This document shows, in pieces, positions 10,910 to 24,528 of a stretch of 64,000 bases of DNA. Under the pieces are notes generated by a model. The model did no database searches. It was not told where the DNA came from and saw nothing but the letters and a program-made list of their open reading frames with translations. The DNA comes from Hyperoplus lanceolatus (lineage: Eukaryota; Chordata; Actinopteri; Uranoscopiformes; Ammodytidae): contig CM049409.1 of NCBI GenBank assembly GCA_026929865.2, positions 11,038,952 through 11,102,951 of the forward strand. The letters are read 5' to 3'. The translations under genes and the position numbers were made by a program. How positions within the stretch are numbered: the first letter of the stretch is position 1; every line of letters starts with the position of its first letter.

Positions 10910-12708
10910 GGGCCGGTTTCCCAAAGCCTTCGTAGAGCCTTCTTAACGCTACGTCATTCCTAACCCCTACGTAGAGTTCCTACTTAAACCTGCAGTGTGT
11001 AGAATTTTGGGTTTTATTTCCTAGCAGATTTTGTAGAAAGTAATTATAATATCCATAAGTACATTTAATTTAGTGCATAGTAGCTGAAAAAAATGGTTTG
11101 AATTATTTATTTTTCCCTTAGAAAGGGTCTCATATATGTCCATATTTCTGCATATTTTGGACCAAGGCCTAGTGTCGCCATCTTGAAAGTGTCATAGTTG
11201 GAATGTCATCAGGTGCATTGTTTAAAATTTAGAATTGTTCTTGTCCTTGAAGGCCACTGTAGCTTCAGTTATTATTCGAAAGGGGTGGCGTTACCCAGGC
11301 AGTGTTGCATTCTAGAACTTTGTAGAACTTTCTTGATGATGTCATATTACACACTGCACCTTTAACGTTTCGCCTGTTTCCCGAAACGTTCTTTGCTACG
11401 AATCTCTTTCGTACGTCATACGTTGGTAAGGTTGGTCTGGAGCGCCCGCAGAGCCTTCTTAGCTCTACCGTAGGGATGTTTCAGCTCTCATTTGTGTCAT
11501 TTAACTAATAAATCTGACTGTATTTCATATCAAACGGACACAGCGATGACTGTATTAAATGACAAACTGTTAAAAACGATAACTGTATATAGCGTAGGCC
11601 TACATATCACATTTAAAGTAAGCTATATATTTTAGCAGAATACCATTCACTCTGATTCACAAAGTGTTCAAACTATATGAACAAGTACATAGTCATCTAA
11701 CTGACTTTACAATCAGCATTAACTGATTGGATGCGATGTCCGTCAATATGAAAATACTTTATAAGGCGTACGTGATACACTATAACCTACAGTCAGATCG
11801 TTTTTATCAGTTTGATATTTAATAGTCATCGCTGTGTCCCTTTGATATGAAATACAGTCAGATGTATAAATTTAATGACAAGTGAAGTCCCTGCGATCGC
11901 TGTGGCATCGCCAGAGATAGGCTACTACAGACCCCCACATATCCTTCCGTAAGCACCATGCGTAAAACGGAGACGAGTGACATCCCTGTTGCGCATGGAA
12001 CTGCCACAAGTCATTCATGAAGAAAATAATTGCTGGAAACAATCTTAATCTCCTCCGCTGTTTCTATATTTTTCTATAGCCTAGGCTACCTTTTTTAAAT
12101 CAGTATAGGCTATGGTAGTACGTTCGACCAAGGTTAACACTAGAACCATCGCACTGCGGAGCTGTCAGCCGGCTCAGCTGACAGCAGAGTGTGTCGGATT
12201 CTCCGTCTGAAAACATGTAAACGTGTGAAAAAATTAATGAATAATCAATTAAAGCTTACCTTAAAATAAGTGTGCCATGTTACTGTTTATTGTAATTAGG
12301 ATTTTAGCTCATTTGGACGCTGTTTGGCCCGTCTGTTTTTATTGATATAGGCTATTGGCGATATTATATCTACTTTCAGTTTCCTTACTGACCCACCACG
12401 AAACGTGATTATTGTTCTTAAAGATACTTAGATTATAAAGCAAGAGGTGTTAAATAAATGTTTCGGCTTAGAAGGATTTTTAGTAATCTTTTATTCGCAA
12501 AGACGTCATGCAGCTTCGCATGAAATAAGCAGGAAATGGAAAATCGAACTCTGAGCAATCGATTTCAGCAGTGTACGTACGACGTAAGGAGTGTTTCTCC
12601 TAAGAGACCGTTCGGGAACCACGACTACAGAGGTAAACAACTTTGGTAAGTCATAACGTAGGAGTCTTAGTAGCTCGCTAAGAGATGACGTTATCGGGAA
12701 ACCGGCCC
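10910..12708. mobile_element. 1.8-kb inverted-repeat element (GGGCCGGTTTCCC ends)
   Basis: The left end GGGCCGGTTTCCC pairs with the right end GGGAAACCGGCCC. A 3-bp cag lies on both sides (10907-10909, 12709-12711), so a Harbinger-like 3-bp duplication is possible. The interior has no convincing coding sequence. It contains a separate complete MITE at 10988-11361. Confidence 0.75.
10988..11361. mobile_element. TTAA-flanked MITE (374 bp)
   Basis: The ends ACCTGCAGTGTGTAGA and the inverse of AGGTGCAGTGTGTAAT are flanked by TTAA at 10984-10987 and 11362-11365. TTAA duplications are known for piggyBac and Kolobok elements. The GCAGTGTGTA end is a widespread fish MITE signature. It is nested in the element at 10910-12708. 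Confidence 0.85.
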
Positions 12709-12711
12709 CAG

Positions 12712-13070
12712 ACCTTTACCATATACAGTAGTCGCACCTCCATATCCCCTGTTTAATTTACTACAGTTACTTGGCTGCGGCATTAAAACATCAATCATTC
12801 TCCAACATTTCAGAGACCCATTTATCTTCCTACCCATGGGTTTACAACATGTATAAGGCTTCCAATTGTATAACTGAATGTACTGGGAAGTTCTTCAGTT
12901 GATTATATCAATTAACCCACTGAGCCACTGTGTAAGTTGAACATCAGTATATTAATAGGCTTGGGTATTAGCACAAAAAGTTCTTTGTTTGTCAGTTTGA
13001 TCTTGTTTGAAGCACTGACAAGTGCAAAAACAGAAGTTGCAGAAAACTAAATCAACTGGGAGTCTGAAGA
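12712..13070. other. Spacer, nothing recognised
   Basis: About 360 bp of unremarkable AT-rich sequence between two repeats. Confidence 0.5.
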
Positions 13071-13073
13071 TTC

Positions 13074-13157
<84 letters not shown>
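13071..13157. repeat. (ATCT)n microsatellite, left part
   Basis: Some twenty uninterrupted tetranucleotide units end directly at the 3' tail of the LINE at 13159. The same motif resumes directly after the LINE's truncated 5' end at 14898. Confidence 0.95.
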
Positions 13158-13158
13158 G

Positions 13159-14897
13159 ATCAAATCAAATCAAATCAGTTTTATTTGTATAGCCCAAAAT
13201 CACAAATAGCATTCGTCTCAATGGGCTTTACAGTCCATACAATATGATACAGTATGGTACAATATGACACAACATGATATAATATGAAACAATATGACAC
13301 CCTGCCCTTACACCCTTAGCTCGGCTGAGAAAAAACTCCCAGTAAAAAACCCTATACCGGGATTAAAAAAAATTTAAGAAATCTCAGGGAGAGTTGACAG
13401 AGTAAGGGATCCCTCTCCCAGGACGGACATGCTGCAATAGATGTCATAAGTAGAGAAAAATCACGAAGGATTTTGATCATTGTCCAGATGTTTAGATGGT
13501 AATACTAAAGAAAAGTGCAAATAGTATGGATGCAGGACGAATTCAGATGATGCCAGAGGATCCACACCGTCTCGTCTCGTCTCCACCAGGGAAAACTAAG
13601 GTTTCCAGCACCGGGATTTCACCCCACGTCTCCAGGTGGTATCTTTAACCACTGCAACATCTTACGCGTAGGCGATCCATTCTCAGATGTTGCCAGAGGG
13701 GAGACCAGATCCACACCGTCTCACCACGACCAGGGAAAACTGGAAGAGGACAGACAAGCAACCAATGAGCAAAGCAAAAATGAATTTAAAGATTGAACAA
13801 ACAAGCACAAGCACAAAGGGCGCAACGCATCCGCCGCCGCCATCGGCACACCCAGAGCTAGGACCGGCCGGAGGAGCACCGACGCCGGGCCGCGAAACAC
13901 AGACGCCAACAGCGACTTCACAGAGCGGACCGCCAGGCAGGGACAAATGATTAAAACAGTTTAAAAACAGTTAAAAACAGTTAAAAACAGTTAAAACGCA
14001 AATTGCATGGATTGCTTTTAACCGCCCCAGCACAATCAATCCGCAGTTCACCCGAGGCGGTCAGGAGCTCTGCTGTCGTAGACCGTAGTGCCCGTGATGG
14101 GGCATATCGCGGAACTAAGTCAGACAAATATGAAGGTGCAAGCCCATTTAATGTCTTATAGGTCAATAGCAGCACCTTAAAGTCGGATCTGACATGAACT
14201 GGAAGCCAGTGGAGCGACGCAAGAACGGGGGTAATGTGGTCGTATTTTCTAGTTCTGGTCAAAAACCTCGCCGCAGCATTTTGTACCTTTTGTAAGCTTC
14301 GAGTACTTGCCCTGGGCAACCCAGACAGTAGTACGTTACAATAGTCAAGCCGAGAAGATACGAAGACGTGTATTAATATTTCCGCATCAGCCATGGACAA
14401 GCTGGATCGTATTTTTGATATGTTCCGTAAGTGAAAAAACGCAGTTTTGGTAATCTCTTTGATGTGTTGATCAAAGGACAGGTTGGAGTCGAACTTAACA
14501 CCAAGATTTCTTGCTGTTAAGCTTTGAGAGATAACGCAATTGTCGGAATTAATTGTCAGTTGCTCAAGCTTATTTCTAACGTGTGCGGGACCAATTAATA
14601 ACAATTCAGTTTTTTCTGAATTTAAGAGCAGAAAGTTTTGCGACATCCAGCTTTTAACAGCGGATAGGCAGGACTCTAAATTAGCGATATGAGTAACATC
14701 GTTAACTTTGACCGGGACATAGAGCTGAGTATCGTCCGCATAGCAGTGAAAATTGACCCCGAAGCTACGAATAATTTGACCAATTGGAGAAATATACAAA
14801 GAGAAAAGCAAAGGTCCGAGAACAGAGCCTTGAGGAACTCCGTATTTCACGTCAGTGAATATGGATGTACTGTTGTTGTAGGAGACGCACTGAGTTC
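13159..14897 (-). mobile_element. 5'-truncated non-LTR retrotransposon (L2-like), inserted in (ATCT)n
   Basis: On the minus strand it reads from a truncated reverse transcriptase to a 3' end with a (TTTGA)-type tail (in + orientation, atcaaatcaaatcaaatca at 13159). The tail is preceded by the fish LINE tail motif tttgtatagcccaaaatcac. Between the coding end (13981) and tail lies about 800 bp of 3' region with a partial internal duplication (13560-13600 resembles 13700-13740). The clade (L2 versus Rex/CR1-like) is inferred from the RT style. Confidence 0.85.
13981..14897 (-). pseudogene. LINE reverse transcriptase, C-terminal part
   Basis: The open frame carries the RT motif GVPQGSVLGPLLF followed by the catalytic FHCYADDTQLY box, then the thumb and post-RT segment with LDYCNVLLSGLP, LQKVQNAAARFLT and HWLPVHVRSDFK. 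These are standard for L2-like fish LINEs. Upstream endonuclease and palm residues are missing because of 5' truncation at 14897. The usual final motif (roughly RAFS..APRLWNSLP) is absent, as the frame ends early after RIDCAGAVKSNP, so the protein is broken at both ends. It is about 300 codons long, against roughly 900-1000 for a full ORF2. No host role is implied. Confidence 0.85.
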
Positions 14898-16233
<1,336 letters not shown>

Positions 16234-16439
16234 TGGCCTAACAATCAGCCTTCAGACTAAACTAAGTCTAGAAAAAGCTCCAGGTGGCTGTCTGAGCTCG
16301 GCTCGATAACTCACACAAACACAATGGCTGCAGGATGAGAGATAACTCCACATACACGTCTTAGAGCAGGGATCTGTATTAAGGTCTGCAGGTTGAGGTC
16401 TGATAGAGGAGACACAAGTTCTATTTTATAGCCACGCTG

Positions 16440-16720
16440 GCTAGCAGCCTGGCTCTAGGGATGGAGATGCCAGCCTGTCAGTTGATATACGGCTTTGGAC
16501 AATTGCTGAAATATCTCAGCAACTCATGACGGATTGCCATACAATTTTGTACAGTGGTACTACTATTCACGTAGTGCCTGCCCTCCAGAGGGCCAACGTT
16601 TTAAGTTAAACAAATCATCAGATCACCATCTACCAGATGATTTGCCACATAACGTTGTTCATTCCCTGTGGTTGTATCATAATTGTATTATCAGAAGAAT
16701 TGCTATGAGATTTGGTTAAA
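16440..16720. repeat. Dispersed fish repeat relic
   Basis: It contains gctgaaatatctcagcaact and ggattgccatacaattttgt, words of a repeat that is abundant in teleost intergenic DNA. No boundaries were found. Confidence 0.45.
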
Positions 16721-17526
16721 AAAAAAAGACACACACATGTAGCCAATTGCCACATAACGTGGGTCTTAATGTCAGACTGTCATGTTGGGAAAAATGAAAA
16801 AAGTTGAGGGGCGAGGGGGTTTTGGGTCAAAGCTGCCCAACCATCTGACAAGCAGATCTCCTGAAGCATTGTGGGCCCTTAATCTTTTCTCCTAAACAAA
16901 CATCAACACTCACTAATGGTTTTGCAATCCACTGCAAAAGCAGAGCATACAAATTTGGATGCACAGAATGATTTTCTTCTATGTTTGTTTTTACCCCTCA
17001 GCCAGAGAACTCGTTGGCGTTGCTCCATGTTTGAAACACGCAATGAAGCAGAATCTTGCTTTAGTAGCTTCTGACCTTTTCAAATGCAAATAGCAACACC
17101 CCTCAGCCTCAGCCTCAGCCTCAGCCTGAGCATATGAAGAAAAAAGGAGTTGATCCAGGTCATTTCATCATCCTCCTTCTAGTCTCGCAGTCCCTCCTCT
17201 CAAATGTGCAAATTGAGTGCGCCAGATTCATAAAGATGCAGGTAAATGCGCAGCCATAATTCCAGTTCAATCGTCACACAGTGCTTCAATACTTTCAAGT
17301 TGTTATTAAAAAGTTCTGCCTTGTAAAGTGCTTTGAAAAGCACTAAACTAGGAGACGACTGACTTTATGCGTCCGTCCATATCTATTGTTTTTGAACAAG
17401 AAAGATGGTCTTTGTCAGTTGAAAGCCTATAATTTCCACTGTAGCGGTGGTATTGTTCTTGATAATTTGTTTCACAGAATGTTAAAACAAAAAATGTGCG
17501 GATTAGACACTGCTGCAGCGAAACAG

Positions 17527-17529
<3 letters not shown>

Positions 17530-17564
<35 letters not shown>

Positions 17565-17566
17565 CA

Positions 17567-17623
<57 letters not shown>

Positions 17624-17624
17624 C
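17530..17624. repeat. Compound (GT)n-(GA)n microsatellite
   Basis: A (GT)n run at 17530-17562 is followed by a (GA)n run at about 17570-17624 with one aaag interruption. Confidence 0.95.
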
Positions 17625-18379
17625 AGAGTTTTGGTGCCCCCCTGTGTTAATGGTGGGAAAATATAGTTTGAACAGTCATCATCACGGAGGCTGCATGAAA
17701 TGCATATTCATTCTGCGCAAAAACTCATTAAAAGAAAAATTAGAGTCACTGATTCAAATGTTCCCTGCAAATTTTCAAATGCATTTTAATGTATTACTCA
17801 TTCCATTTTACAGTGTGTTCCTGTCGCTTTAAAATCAATCATTTAAAGGTTTTGCTGCTTGACCTTGGACTGAATGATTGCCAATTCAGAACATATTATG
17901 GATAACATGTTTTTTGTAATCAGTCTCTTGATTTAATTCTGATTCAACTGCATTCAGAACACAGGCGTATGAGTCCATCTGATTTTGTTGTCATCCATGG
18001 GCCCCATGCATGGAGCCAGGAGCCCTGTTTTAAAATGACCCAAAAGTGACACACTGTATTAAAGAAAAGGACATTCACACACAATTACTATACTTCAGTA
18101 ATGTAGGCCTATACGTGTCTTTGCAATGTATTAGACTACATAAATTGCTCTGACACTGTGAGTATAGGCGCATATTTATTCTTTACTGATTTATAATAAT
18201 TTTAGAATAGATTTCCTATAATATGAATAGGCCTATAGTGGCTGTTTTAGCTATATTACCACCTCACATAGATTATCTTTCTCTACAGCCTGTTTGAAGG
18301 ATTAGGCTACTTTTCAGGGATTAGATTTGTGTCGTGGAAATGTAATAAACTCAATGCAGTGGTGTTTTCTAAGAATACG
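17625..18379. other. AT-rich sequence upstream of the putative rgs promoter
   Basis: No gene or repeat was recognised. GC content rises sharply after 18380. Confidence 0.5.
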
Positions 18380-18707
18380 CTGTTATGGAGCGAAATATTT
18401 GAGAAGTGCGATGTAATGTGACATATGAGTGTGACCCTGCGGTGTGTAATTTACGGACTGTATTATCTGCGTCGGCGGTGCATCTTCTCGCAGACTGCAG
18501 CCACAGAGCAGCGGTGGCAGCGCGCATGCGCAGTGCATCCAGGGGCTCGGCGGCGATCGGTGCTGAAGTGGGGCGGATGGCAGAAAAAATAGCGGCGATG
18601 GACATTACACCGCAGGATTCCAATTTACGATGTCGCTGAATAAGAATCGGAGCGTCGCGTTTCCACACCTGTCGCCCTAGGACTCTGACAGCACAACGGG
18701 AAAGGGG
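18380..18707 (+). promoter_or_regulatory. Probable main rgs promoter and non-coding exon 1
   Basis: This is a local CpG-rich island in an otherwise AT-rich window. It contains a perfect NRF-1 type palindrome GCGCATGCGCA (18522-18532), a hallmark of TATA-less vertebrate promoters. A good splice donor (aaaggg|gtaagc) falls at about 18707/18708. No long open frame starts here, so exon 1 would be 5'UTR. Assignment to the rgs gene is by position and strand; the next plausible exon in this direction is at 22148. CpG-rich sequence continues to about 19150, so the exact start is unknown. Confidence 0.5.
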
Positions 18708-20157
18708 TAAGCCGCTGTTTGTTCTGCGCTAATGCAACACACGGGCTGGCTAGCTGACATTAGCACGGAGCTAGCTGCTGCTGCTGCTCAGCTGCCACCT
18801 CCTCCTCCTCTTCTCCCTGCCAGAGATAGCGGATCTCAGGCAGGCGGCTAACGCTAGCGAGCAGAAAGTGGGTGGTGTTTGATTTCTGAAAAATGTCGGT
18901 GCGACAGGCATGCAGCACCGTGCGTCCCCCTCTCTCTATCTGTCTCTATTATCAGCTATATTTACATGTGTCAATTCATCCGGATAGTAGGGGATCTGAG
19001 CTCGGACCTGCAGCGGCACGGGGGCTCAGATGGTTCCGAAAGCAGCAGGAGCGAAACCATGCTAAACAGCAAGAGCCAGCCTAGGCAGCAGCAGCGCCAG
19101 TGCACAGAGGGAGAGACTATAGAGCAGGGTCCGGGCGATGAGCCTGCCTGAAGACATGCACGGGCCTTCAGGCAGATCATGCAACCGATCCGGTGCTGCG
19201 ACAACCTTCGCCACGGCACGAACTATCCTGTTAACTTAATCAGTCTAAAGTTCATTAGGCCACTGCTTTGACTTAGTTAATGCCCCATTTTCCTCGGAAA
19301 GTGATCATGTCAGCTGAGGGAGCAGTGAGCGCCCACACTGCAGTTTCCCATGGGAGTGTGTGTTGAGTCAGAACAGAGGAGCTCAGGTCGTGTTTCCTGG
19401 GAGACTTCCTCATTCACCTCAATCAGCGTTTACTCTGCATTTGCATTCAGGCAGGCAATACAGACAACCAGGAGACGTTTTAACATGATTGAGGATGGAT
19501 GTTATTTGCTTATAGGGGTGGATATATTTCAAGTCAAGATAAATCTACTTTTTTCTGAGTGTGTAATTGGGCAGAGTTAGCTTTAACCAACACTAAAATG
19601 ATTGTCCCTCATTTTTCGAGTTCAAAACTGCAGAGTTGAGATGATCTGTTGATATGTGATGTAATGTGGACTGCATTTACATCAATAATGATTGAATGGA
19701 TTAGAAGTCAGAAACAGTAGGCTAGTTCCTGGTTCAGTGTAGGGAGGGAGCTGCCAATAATGAACACTTGCATTATTGATCATGATCAACAATGATCCTT
19801 ATTATCGCTATTATTATGACTAACAATATTGTGACAGTATCAGATGATGTTGTGTTACATTATTGTTAGTTCAACTATGTTTTAGCATACAAAATTAAAT
19901 GTCAGGCAGTGAACAGTGAACACTGTTCCAATCTTTTGACGTACAAGCAGAACATATTCACAAATTAGAAGCTTTATTTTTATTCAAAGTTTATTTTACT
20001 CTTATTATTATAATTACTAAGCTCTTCTGGCTTATGAGCATTTTGGTAGTCCTCTCTAGGGTAGCGTTTCACCAAAGTTACTCTGTGGCCATTTTCTTCC
20101 TGGGGAGCGGGCGGCTAAAAACCTCTGCCATGTACAAACACAAAAGCTTTAACTTTG

Positions 20158-20160
20158 ACA

Positions 20161-20207
<47 letters not shown>
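20158..20207. repeat. (CA)n microsatellite
   Basis: An almost pure CA run. Confidence 0.95.
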
Positions 20208-20208
<1 letters not shown>

Positions 20209-20408
20209 CTATGCAAAATCATCCTTCTTCATAGTCTCTTCAATGTACCAGAAACACTTTTGTTGTCAAACCAGCTTGAACTGGCATGAACAGATATGGA
20301 AGCATCTCTCACTAAAGGGAATAGTTTTACAGTAGAGCACTATTGAGACGGCACACTGTCTCATACTAAATGTGAATTCTTAGCTTCTTTCACTTTAGGC
20401 AAGACAAA

Positions 20409-20815
20409 CCCTGCGTTCCAATATACTATATCTACTATTTAGTATGGTAGAAACAATATTTAGGATGTGCCGATTTTTGTGGCCAGATTTAGTATGGTTA
20501 GAAATACCCGGATGTCTACTACATCCGGCCGAGATTTTTAGTGTTGAAAACAGCATCGTATTTGGGCAATTCTGACCCACAATCCAGTGCGCACCGGAAG
20601 TGACGTCACATCGACGGAGCCTCCATATGAAAACAAACGGGGATGCGATGGATAAAAAAGCAAGAGGCAAGATCAAGGCGCAATGTTATGATGAAATAAA
20701 TAAATAAAAGTATGTCCCAAGTGTATGCCTACTGCATCCTAACAAGATTCTTTTTATTGTCAGATGTAGTATGTAGAATAGAAAAAATAAAGAGTATGCG
20801 ATTTGGAACGCAGGG
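20409..20815. mobile_element. Harbinger-like MITE, copy B (uninterrupted)
   Basis: The ends CCCTGCGTTCCAA and TTGGAACGCAGGG are flanked by aaa on both sides (20406-20408, 20816-20818). The interior matches 3071-4690 in the same orientation and supplies the empty-site sequence for the nested insertion there. It is 407 bp and non-coding. Confidence 0.88.
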
Positions 20816-21479
20816 AAAGTATATGAAATTCAAGTAAAAGTATAGGACAGTAATTTTGAATATCAGTCAGTTATTAAGAGATTATTCTCTCTGGTGTCTG
20901 TTACTTGCTATTTTTAGGCGCATAGTTGCAACAGACCAGAGAAGATACTTCATTCATGGCATACAGAGTCTTCAGTGTTGAGTTCAACATGTGAACACTT
21001 CTAAGCTGCTCTTCTGAATGAGCAAGTTGTTGGCTCCACAGCCTTAAGGCTCCATACAGTCCTTCTTCTGACTGTGATTAAGTGTCGGGTTGTGGCACCA
21101 ATGATTGGCTCAATCCTTCTCGCGATGAGTGCTTCAAACAAAATGTAACCATGACGGCAGCCAGCATCATCCATCATTCACTGCAATTGGTTCATTTCCT
21201 GATTTGGTTTGTCTTACTTTGACCGCTTCCCTCAAACTCATCACTGTTTTCTCGTTAGCAACGAACGAAGGTTTTGCGTCAAAAATCGGAAAAGCTAAAT
21301 ACCTGCCCTAGATAGTTTAGAGACATTGTAGGGCTGCAACCAATTTTTTTTTTTTAATAATTTATTTAATGTGTCCCTTTTTAGATTTCAGTTGATTGGA
21401 TTATACTGTTTTCCGGAGCATATGGAAACATCTCAAAAAATAACTTGAAAAAAACCCTGAAGATATTAAATTTGTAATG

Positions 21480-21900
21480 ATAGTATTACAAAACAGAAAA
21501 GCAACAAATATTGACAAGCAGGAATAAAACGGGCCCACTGTAACTACTAGCAACATACCAGTTTACAGAGTCTAGGCTGTGTATTAACACTGTATTCATT
21601 TTGGCGTGCACAAAGTACCGCTGGTGGACGTTGAGGAGATATTCTCTTATTTGACAAAAAATTATTTTCACAACTAGCATTCTCCAGAATTACTCACTCA
21701 CCCTTTGTATGTCAAAAAAGGGGGCCCACTATAGCTAGTACCATACCAGTTTACAGAATCTAAGGTATTTATTAATACTTTATTCATTTTAGCCCTCACA
21801 CAGTACGGACTGCTAGTGGACATTGAGGAGATATTCACTTATTATATAAAAAAGTATTTCGACAACCAGCATTATCCAAAATTCTTCGCTCCACCTTTAA
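21480..21900. repeat. Two tandem units of a dispersed repeat
   Basis: Two roughly 190-bp units share gggcccactgta/atag, ataccagtttacaga, attcattttggc/agcc, gtggacgttgaggagatatt and the end words ccagaat/ccaaaat. Related words recur at 52540-52690 and 63500-64000. The class is unknown. Confidence 0.65.
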
Positions 21901-22147
21901 CTGATGACCAAGTATTGTGGCCATTGCATAGTTTGTCCACAAGAGAGCGCTGACAGGTTCGCTTTTCAACTCTTAGCATGTCCCGCTCAGTATATTTACA
22001 GTATGAGTCACAATTCTAGTCATAAAACAAAACAAATGTAGGATTCTCTTATCAAATATGTAAATATGTAATATTAATACAACTTTTTTTTTACTATGTG
22101 AATAAAATTATTACGGTGTGATTTTCAACTGTTTTTTGTTTTTTCAG

Positions 22148-22501
22148 ATGCTGCACGTCCACCGCTCCCTGCCAGTCTCCAGTCCATAAATGAGCCTTGC
22201 ACCGAGATCTGACGAAGCCTGCTAGGCGACGGCGAGTGAAAAAGCAGGAGCGGGTGAAATACAGAAACGGGAAGAAGTTACCAGTACATTTGACCTCGGC
22301 TCTGGTGTCCCTCTCTGTGCCTGTCGGTTAGGGATGCTGAGACCACTAACCTCTCTTCCCTGTGCTGAAAAAAACCCTCCAGCAAAGTCCAACAGACGCC
22401 CAGTCAGTCCGTCAGCCACCAGCCTACTATCCCCCAGCAACCTATTACCTCACGCCATGACTACTCTCTCTCACCTGTTTTTAGCAACTAACTAATTAAT
22501 G
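22148..22501 (+). other. Probable 5'UTR exon 2 of rgs
   Basis: A strong acceptor (ttttttgttttttcag) precedes 22148 and a strong donor (ttaatg|gtaagt) follows 22501. The exon has several short upstream open frames (for example a 13-codon frame at its first base, ending in TAA) and no long one, as expected for an untranslated exon of a tightly translated regulator. Linkage to the coding exons is inferred from strand and order. Confidence 0.5.
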
Positions 22502-23461
22502 GTAAGTTTGACTGCTGTCCGCTGTGATTGTGATGCTGTGCAGGTGCTAGTAGTAGCCGAAGGAGACATTGTTACTAAATCTCGTCACAGTCTTTATTTG
22601 AAACATGTAAAATAATACAATACAAGCTAAGAGAACAAACTCAAAAGCAAAAACAACAACAAAACAACTTAACATGTCCGAAAAGTAATTGGAGGAAGCA
22701 TAATTTTTATTTAATCCTACCCCTTCTCCACTACTCAGTATTTAACAATCAGTTAAATTGTTAATACAGCCAAGACTAATATCTCTTTGAAAAAGAGACT
22801 TTTACAAGTTTATATCGGTTGATATAATGGAAGATTCGAAACATAATGAAGTATTTAAAAAACTTACAGAAGCAAAAAAAAAATCTCTATATACAATCAT
22901 TTAATTTGACTGATATGTAGGCTCATATCCAACTCCTGAAATATTTTCCCCTCTCCAAAATGAAAATCTAAACATTGGGGGACTCCGGTGACGATTGGGC
23001 CAATTTTGCTCTCTACTTGGGCGACTTTTTGTCATTTCTCATCTGGCAACACTGGCAGTATCCCACATAACAGTGGCAGTACGCAACCATATAGGACTTT
23101 TAGCCTGTGTATAGTTACTCTATAACCAATCTCTTCATATTATCTAAGGCGCATCCTTTGGTCGAAAAACCTGATTGGTGAAGCTTCAAAGTAGAGCTGG
23201 GGGAATGGATTGCTTTTGGTTGATATGGTGGTTTCATTTTAAATTATACAAAGAAAAAAAACGTCAAACAAGTGATTTGTTTCATCCCAGCGTATTTGTA
23301 TTTCCACTCTGTATTTGCATGAACCGTCAATGCGGCCTCCTTCTCCGGGTTTAGAACAAAGCCGTGTCCTTGCTGTCGTTTGCATCTAGCAGCCTCTTTT
23401 TCCACCGACGCTGCCTTGGCCGCTGAATAACTGATGGCCACTCCACCGGCCAGGCGCCGAC

Positions 23462-23469
23462 ATTTGCAT
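23462..23469 (+). promoter_or_regulatory. Octamer motif ATTTGCAT upstream of possible alternative first exon
   Basis: A perfect POU-factor octamer about 190 bp before the ATG at 23651, in a locally GC-rich stretch (23320-23470). It is suggestive only. Confidence 0.3.
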
Positions 23470-23549
23470 ATGAGGCAGGTCGTCTCCACCTTACCTGCCA
23501 TGTAGCCTGATTGAAGTAAATCACGTGTATGTTGTGTGTGCAAAGCAGA

Positions 23550-23662
23550 GGGTACGAAAAAGCAGAAAGAAGAAGGCTCCTCTGTTGGTACCGGAGCGCG
23601 GCTATTTTATTTGGATTACTAAGTGTTAAATGAGGAATTTAATTTGAACCATGACTTCCGAG
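23550..23662 (+). other. Possible alternative first coding exon of rgs
   Basis: A start codon in good context (gaaccATGa, 23651) is followed after four codons (MTSE) by an excellent donor (gag|gtaagcg, intron from 23663). If spliced to an acceptor just before ccccggagtg (about 25353) the frame runs straight on through PRSVSGVE into the MRKRQ start of exon 3. RGS20 has an isoform with extra residues before the same MRKRQ, so the arrangement is plausible. The 5' edge is not known and the partner acceptor is weak. Confidence 0.35.
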
Positions 23663-24402
23663 GTAAGCGTTCTCATCTATTCTCTATCTAATGTTTGATA
23701 TAGTTGGGTCTTAACTGTGCCACACTGTGGGATAAAGGTTTTCCTGTCCTATTTTAGCTCAGAAGAAGCCTGCCTGAGTGTTATATCATGAGATAAGATG
23801 GAAAAATAACATGACTTGACCTAGAGTTATTATCTCCGTTATTAGATTGAGTTCTTAGAGTGGTGATTTTAAGTTAAGTAGCCTTAAGCGTTCAAAACTG
23901 CAAGTTTTCTCTCTCTCTTGTGTGATGATTGAGTGGCTCTTCACACCGGTGGTACCTGCAAGGCCGAAGCCACTGGCACAAGCACCTTCAAAGCTCTTTG
24001 TAAAGGCCATAGAAAACCGCAGGCCATGACCGGGCCCAGTGGCTTTAAAGGAGAACAGATTGGGGCTACATAATTGCGCACTTATATTGGTTACATTTTA
24101 TAAAACTAAAACAGATTCTGTGCATATTTTACTCATAAAGAACAATACTATCCCTTTTTCTCTTCTCTTGAAACAGGCCAAAAAGGAAAGGAATATAGGC
24201 ACAGCGTTGTTTACAAGTGTGCATGAATTTGTCTATTTATTGCACACTTGAGCTAATGATGTGCAGAATCTGTTTACTCGTCTGTGTCTGTGACCATTGA
24301 AATGTATTTGGAGTGTCTGTCAAAGCCAAGTGAAAGACTTGGCTTCATGCCCGAAACCCTCTTACCGTACAAGGAAGGGAATCCTCTCTGTCCCGCATGA
24401 GT

Positions 24403-24403
<1 letters not shown>

Positions 24404-24454
<51 letters not shown>

Positions 24455-24472
24455 GCAAATACTACGCAAATA

Positions 24473-24526
<54 letters not shown>
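24404..24526. repeat. (CT)n then (CA)n microsatellites
   Basis: CT repeat 24404-24449 and CA repeat 24475-24526, separated by a doubled gcaaatacta. Confidence 0.95.

Positions 24527-24528
<2 letters not shown>

Larger units (their letters stand above)
18708..22147 (+). other. Putative rgs intron 1
   Basis: It starts GTAAGC and ends in a strong polypyrimidine tract plus CAG at 22145-22147. It holds a (CA)n at 20158-20207, a MITE copy (20409-20815) and repeated units at 21480-21900. No further gene was recognised; short open frames near 18880-19150 are not convincing coding sequence. Confidence 0.45.

Noticed and set aside
13687-13950. Overlapping 87-residue frames on both strands rich in proline/serine
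   Set aside because: They lie in the 3' region of the LINE at 13159-14897 and show composition, not protein-family, signal.
18879-19151. Frames of 60-90 residues in the CpG-rich region
   Set aside because: GC-rich sequence gives chance open frames; no family match and no clear splice partner.
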